Shown one piece after another: positions 60,630 through 64,000 of a stretch of 64,000 nt of DNA. Below the pieces are notes generated by a model that saw nothing but the letters and a program-made list of their open reading frames with translations, made no database searches and had not been told where the DNA came from. Position 1 is the first letter of the stretch. Each line of letters begins with the position of its first letter. Position numbers and translations under genes: made by a program. The stretch is from CBFDCQ01 sp965603355 (GTDB lineage Bacteria > Hydrogenedentota > CAZGCA01 > CBFDCQ01): positions 116,367 to 180,366 of the forward strand of contig CBFDCQ010000001.1 of NCBI GenBank assembly GCA_965603355.1, given 5' to 3'.

Positions 60630-61697
60630 TCAAGGGAGCGAGGTTATCTGCCGGAGGGCCAGAGCGGCCATGAGAAAAGTCACGCAGGCCTCGGCACCCA
60701 GGTTGAGGTTCACGTCCTCGCGTTTGAGGGCATCGTAACATGCACCGGTGGCCGGGTCGGCCACGGGGATATGCTCGGAGTTATCACCGAGATACCAGGA
60801 GTACGCTTTGCGGGCGAGATCGCTGTACTCAGGGTCGCTGGTTGCAAGAAACGCCTCAACGTAGAGCTCAACCGACGCTCCGGCATCAACCGGCTGCTGG
60901 TCATAATAGGCCCGCTTCCCTCCTCTCGGGTACCATCCGTGATTGCCAATCGGCTCGAGAAAACCGTCCACGAAGGTAGCCTTGGTAAGGAAGGCGGTGC
61001 TCTTCCGGGCGATGTCGAGAAAGCGTTCATTCTGCGTAGCTCGGAACGCAGAGAAGAGTGCGTGTGGCATGCGCGCGTTGGAGTACGTGAGATAGGGTTC
61101 GAACCATTGCCAATCGGGTGAGCTCACTCTCTCAAAAAGCCTGCATAGCCTGTCGGCGAAGAACGTGACGGTGGACAGCAGCGAGCTATCGGGGCAGTGT
61201 GTGTGCTCAAAGGCGCAACCCATCAGGGCGACCGGCACAGCGTGCGGTGAGGAGACCTCGGATATCGCCGGGAGTGCACGGGACAGCATGTTCTCTGCGG
61301 CGTTCTTCTGCGACTCCGGAAGGGAGCTTGCCCGCACTTCCGCAAGTGCAAGAAACGAGCGGGCCAGCGCGTCCTCCTCGCTGCGCCCTGTCTCTATCCA
61401 GGTTCTGTCGTAGTTCATGCAGTTACGGAACAGGCCGGACGTTTCCTGCGCGTGGTTGAGGAAGGAAAGATAGGTTGCGGCAAGCCTCTCCAGTTCCTTG
61501 TCGCATGCGATGTGCGAGTACCGGGCGACGGCGATGAGCGCTCGCGCGTTGTCGTCGGTGGTATAGCCCGTATGGCGTCTCGGCACGCCAAAAAACGCGT
61601 GCTGAATGATACCGACATCGTCGGTAAGCAGCTTTAGGTGGTCCAGGCCTATTTGAATAATCGTTTTTCCCGGGAGGCTGCGCGGTGGCGCCTCCAA
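60630..61697 (-). CDS. (Alpha/alpha)6-type glycosidase-like protein paired with a GT4 enzyme
   Basis: 355 residues from TTG 61697; no ATG in the region fits. H-T-G-Y-T-T-D-D-N-A-R-A-L-I near residue 43-56, Y-Y-D-Q-Q-P-V-D-A-G-A near 260 and N-L-N-L-G-A-E-A near 335 recur in proteins encoded beside GT4 glycosyltransferases. The helical repeats suggest an (alpha/alpha)6 barrel that binds or cleaves a glycan. It starts 18 bases after the GT4 gene stop. Activity is inferred from the neighbour. Confidence 0.7.
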   Translation of the reverse strand: MEAPPRSLPGKTIIQIGLDHLKLLTDDVGIIQHAFFGVPRRHTGYTTDDNARALIAVARYSHIACDKELERLAATYLSFLNHAQETSGLFRNCMNYDRTWIETGRSEEDALARSFLALAEVRASSLPESQKNAAENMLSRALPAISEVSSPHAVPVALMGCAFEHTHCPDSSLLSTVTFFADRLCRLFERVSSPDWQWFEPYLTYSNARMPHALFSAFRATQNERFLDIARKSTAFLTKATFVDGFLEPIGNHGWYPRGGKRAYYDQQPVDAGASVELYVEAFLATSDPEYSDLARKAYSWYLGDNSEHIPVADPATGACYDALKREDVNLNLGAEACVTFLMAALALRQITSLP

Positions 61698-61715
61698 TCC
61701 AGTTTAATGCTTCTG

Positions 61716-62924
61716 TTACGACGCCCGCGACGGAGTCGCGCGAGAAACGCTGAACGACGCGAGTTGCGCCTTTGTGAGCGCGGCTTCTCTCGCAGGTGCA
61801 AAGCTTCGGGCCAGCCTGACATGTTTCGAGCCCACTTGTTGCCAGGTCATGTCGCGAGAGAACGCGTAGCAGCGCGCCTCGACCCCCTCTTTCAACGCGT
61901 TGTTTCGCAGAAGTTCCAATATGGCTTGGGCTGTTCCGCTGCTGTCGCGGAAATCCACAAGAAGTCCGCGGCCGTTCGCGAGAACCTCCTGCGCATACAG
62001 GTACGGTGTTGACACGATCGCCTTGCCGCAGGCCACCGCATACGCCAGCGTGCCGCTCACGATCTGTTCTTTCCCAATGTACGGCGTCACGTAGACATCG
62101 GTGAGATTGAGATACCCCAGCAACTGCCGCAGGCCCAGATAACTGTTCACGAACTCGACGTGCTCCGACACGCCGAGTTCCTCGGCCAGCTTGACGAGCG
62201 ATTCGCGATAGGATTCTCCCTCCTCCATGACGACTTTGGGATGCGTCTGGCCGAGTACGAGGTATTTGACGTTCGGGAATTCGGCAACTATAGGCGGCAG
62301 CGACGAAATGGCATACTCCAGGCCTTTGCCTCGGCTGATAAGGCCGAATGTGGACAGTATTGTACGTCCATCATGTTCTCCCTTGTGAGCGTCACCCGAC
62401 GGCACAAAAGGCACGTCAGGAGCCCCGTGTGGCACCATGCGAGGCTTCTCCGGGTTAACCTTGTACTTTTTCTTGAGAATCTCAAGTCCCGTCCTCGCCA
62501 TGACCGTGACCGCCGAGGACATCTGCACGATCTGGCGCGTTATCTCACGCGCCGCGGGAGGAGGATCCTGCATTACCGTGTGCAACGTGGTAATGAGCGG
62601 TTTTCTCAGGTGACGGCACAGCGTCAGTACATCCTTTCCCTGCGGGCCGCCGAAAAGCCCGAACTCGTGCTGCAACCAGACCACGTCACAACTGGAGTTG
62701 TTTATCCAGTGCGCGGCTTTCGCGTACGAGTACTGGCCTCCGCCCTCTATCACGTAGGCGATCTTGTCATTGGTGCCTACAGGGCGGGTCCCATTCTCCG
62801 GAACGGCTATCATGCAAGTTGCCGCACCGTACTGTTCTTCTATTCCTCTGACGAGGGCGCGAGTGTACGTGGCTATGCCACATTCTTGCGGCGGATATGT
62901 GCTGACAAACAGTATCCTTAGCAT
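61716..62924 (-). CDS. Glycosyltransferase family 4 (GT-B) protein
   Basis: 402 residues from ATG 62924, with AAGGAGGTG 7 bases upstream; the longer frame to 63032 has no such site. M-L-R-I-L-F-V-S-T-Y-P-P-Q-E-C-G-I-A start, W-L-Q-H-E-F, S-T-F-G-L-I-S-R-G-K-G and V-T-P-Y-I-G-K-E-Q-x-x-S-G are GT4 motifs. It transfers a sugar from a nucleotide donor in the cytoplasm. It shares an operon with the glycosidase-like gene downstream. Confidence 0.85.
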   Translation of the reverse strand: MLRILFVSTYPPQECGIATYTRALVRGIEEQYGAATCMIAVPENGTRPVGTNDKIAYVIEGGGQYSYAKAAHWINNSSCDVVWLQHEFGLFGGPQGKDVLTLCRHLRKPLITTLHTVMQDPPPAAREITRQIVQMSSAVTVMARTGLEILKKKYKVNPEKPRMVPHGAPDVPFVPSGDAHKGEHDGRTILSTFGLISRGKGLEYAISSLPPIVAEFPNVKYLVLGQTHPKVVMEEGESYRESLVKLAEELGVSEHVEFVNSYLGLRQLLGYLNLTDVYVTPYIGKEQIVSGTLAYAVACGKAIVSTPYLYAQEVLANGRGLLVDFRDSSGTAQAILELLRNNALKEGVEARCYAFSRDMTWQQVGSKHVRLARSFAPAREAALTKAQLASFSVSRATPSRAS

Positions 62925-63315
62925 CCGCTTCCACCTCCTTCGGTGAACCACTTTCTGCCGGATACAGCGCCGCACTATACATCTCCGCTGCATCCATTCA
63001 CTGCCCCAGCGCTCGCTCGCCGTCCGCTGCACGAGCCCGGGGGCTCTTCATCAGTGTCCTCGCAAGATCCCTCCCCCGTCCGGCGTACGGCCGTAATGCT
63101 TCTCTACGCTCTTCTTGCCGCCGTATCCGGTGTTCATCTCTCTTACACCTAACAAACGCGATCTATTCGCGGTCTGACCCAGTACGAGCGGTCAGGCGCG
63201 CCGTTCAGAGAACACACGTACCCTACACGCACGTCAAAGATCTCTTCGCAGCCCCGACGACCGCCCACAGGAAGCTGATGCAGCCTTATTGCCTCGCTGC
63301 GCGTAACGGCTCTAA
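62925..63315. other. Spacer between the GT4 gene and the FmdB gene
   Basis: About 390 bases. A hairpin with CTGACC and GGTCAG arms (63174-63195) may end the FmdB transcript. A minus-strand TATAGT near 62978 could be a -10 box for the GT4 gene, without a good -35 box. No gene is supported. Confidence 0.4.
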
Positions 63316-63543
63316 TCAGCGGCAGGTCTTGCAGCTCGTGGCTGCGCAGGAGGAACAGCCGCTGCCTGAAGAAGACGAACTTGAACCCTCGTCCCCTGCA
63401 GCAGCCAGCCCGAAGACCGAGACGAGTTTTCTCAGTCTCCCGCCGCCACACCTGTCGCATTGAGGTGGCGCAATATCGGCGCTCCGCACAAGCGCCTCGA
63501 ACACGTGATGGCAGCTCCGGCACTCGAACTCATATATGGGCAT
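63316..63543 (-). CDS. FmdB-family zinc ribbon protein
   Basis: 75 residues. M-P-I-Y-E-F-E-C, then C-x-x-C near 8-11 and C-D-R-C near 29-32 make a zinc ribbon. A Ser/Gly-rich tail ends with C-S-S-C and C-K-T-C, two extra Cys pairs. FmdB-type proteins are small regulators or partners of unknown target. It is downstream of the tRNA-Gly gene and may share its promoter. Confidence 0.88.
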   Translation of the reverse strand: MPIYEFECRSCHHVFEALVRSADIAPPQCDRCGGGRLRKLVSVFGLAAAGDEGSSSSSSGSGCSSCAATSCKTCR

Positions 63544-63607
63544 ACTCGACCAACTCCACCGCCCTTCGAGCGAACCTCCATCCAGTTACCACCACCGCAC
63601 CGCCCAG

Positions 63608-63680
63608 AGCGGGATACGGGATTCGAACCCGCGACATCCAGCTTGGGAAGCTGGCACTCTACCAGCTGAGTTAATCCCGC
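63608..63680 (-). tRNA. tRNA-Gly (anticodon CCC)
   Basis: A 73-base cloverleaf on the minus strand: 7-bp stem GCGGGAT/ATCCCGC, loop TTCCCAA with anticodon CCC, standard T-arm (GGGTTCGAATCCC) and discriminator T. CCA is not encoded, unlike the tRNA-Phe gene. Confidence 0.95.
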
Positions 63681-63694
63681 ACAACTCACTCTTA

Positions 63695-63723
63695 ATTATA
63701 CCAGAATTCGCCCTTTTCTGCAA
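63695..63723 (-). promoter_or_regulatory. Promoter for tRNA-Gly (and possibly FmdB)
   Basis: Minus-strand TTGCAG, 17-base spacer, TATAAT with a TG dinucleotide upstream. It ends 14 bases before the tRNA. Confidence 0.75.
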
Positions 63724-63797
63724 GACAAAAACGGTTACGTGCGCCAAGTTTCACCGCCCTAAAGGGTTACAGACGGCACTCCCACGCCTTTATCCAG

Positions 63798-63977
63798 TCA
63801 GGAGCGTAGCCGCCACTCCCGCGCCTTGTCCATAAGCCAGACTGTTACAACATCTTCAGGGTTTATGGCCTTTGCCTCGACGAGCTCGTCGAGGCCTCTG
63901 CATCTTGAAAAGACCGACTCTTTCGTGCCGCAAACGATAGTCGCAGGATAACACCTAAGAGATTTATTAGCAGCCAC
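63798..63977 (-). CDS. Short hypothetical protein at the window edge, uncertain
   Basis: 59 codons from GTG 63977, directly after an in-frame stop (TAA), to the stop at 63798. No ribosome site is visible. The composition (I-N-P-E-D-V-V-T-V-W-L-M-D-K-A-R-E-W-R-L) looks protein-like, with two cysteines near the start. It could be a small gene or the remnant of a longer one broken upstream. No family is recognised. Confidence 0.35.
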   Translation of the reverse strand: MAANKSLRCYPATIVCGTKESVFSRCRGLDELVEAKAINPEDVVTVWLMDKAREWRLRS

Positions 63978-64000
63978 TTACGTCGCTAACAGCCGAGCGG

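Noticed and set aside
63149..63523. 124-codon minus-strand frame over FmdB
   Set aside because: Out-of-frame shadow of the clear FmdB zinc ribbon gene.

Overview
The window is about 64 kb of chromosomal DNA from a diderm (Gram-negative-type) bacterium, moderately GC-rich by eye. Evidence for the cell type: lipoprotein and Sec signal peptides, a LysM amidase, GldA/GldF/GldG-type ABC export, HD-GYP signalling, ZapA, GroESL, good Shine-Dalgarno sites and sigma70-type promoters. The lineage cannot be fixed from sequence alone. The eukaryote-type UDP-sugar pyrophosphorylase, the CFI-box surface protein, FapA/DUF342 and the DUF4340 module together suggest an uncultured phylum of the Hydrogenedentota/Sumerlaeota/Omnitrophota kind (inference, low confidence). 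There is no phage, insertion sequence or CRISPR array.

Layout. 1-8.5 kb: a membrane protein cut by the window edge, an intergenic patch of palindromic repeats, and two large secreted proteins, one an FG-GAP/VCBS propeller with a CFI-box tail and one a double beta-helix protein with a duplicated C-terminal domain. 8.5-11.8 kb: a LysM/amidase gene followed by a response regulator with GAF and HD-GYP domains. 12-19.1 kb: a sulfur island. Serine acetyltransferase, NifU and NifS are on the plus strand. Facing them is an operon of an Rrf2 regulator, cysteine synthase, and a single frame joining a cystathionine-type PLP enzyme to a second cysteine desulfurase. The Rrf2 operon has a consensus promoter with a palindrome over its start point. 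Together these genes would make cysteine from serine, interconvert it with cystathionine-type substrates, and pass its sulfur to Fe-S scaffolds. This is the most unusual part of the window.

19.2-34.2 kb: a membrane protein with a decayed GGDEF domain; a glycosyltransferase plus radical SAM pair; a small Cys-rich protein; a membrane sulfatase-fold enzyme; a beta-CASP RNA-processing hydrolase; a FapA-family protein; a small membrane protein; and an Fe-S protein, glycosyltransferase and flippase-like run. 34.5-46.6 kb: a TPR protein, groES-groEL, a GldA/GldF/GldG/DUF4340 exporter operon, a UAP-type pyrophosphorylase, a small lipoprotein and a small unknown. 46.7-51.2 kb: a Mre11-like nuclease with a membrane-anchored Rad50-like ATPase (YhaO/YhaN type) and a DUF362 ferredoxin.

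51.3-60.1 kb: tRNA-Phe, a second ABC exporter with a TPR partner, YggS, pheS-pheT, a coiled-coil protein, zapA and ogt. 60.1-64 kb: a G-poor spacer, a glycosidase-like/GT4 pair, an FmdB zinc ribbon, tRNA-Gly and a short uncertain reading frame at the edge. Promoters, hairpins and gene starts were read by eye. Family names rest on recognised motifs, not on database searches.
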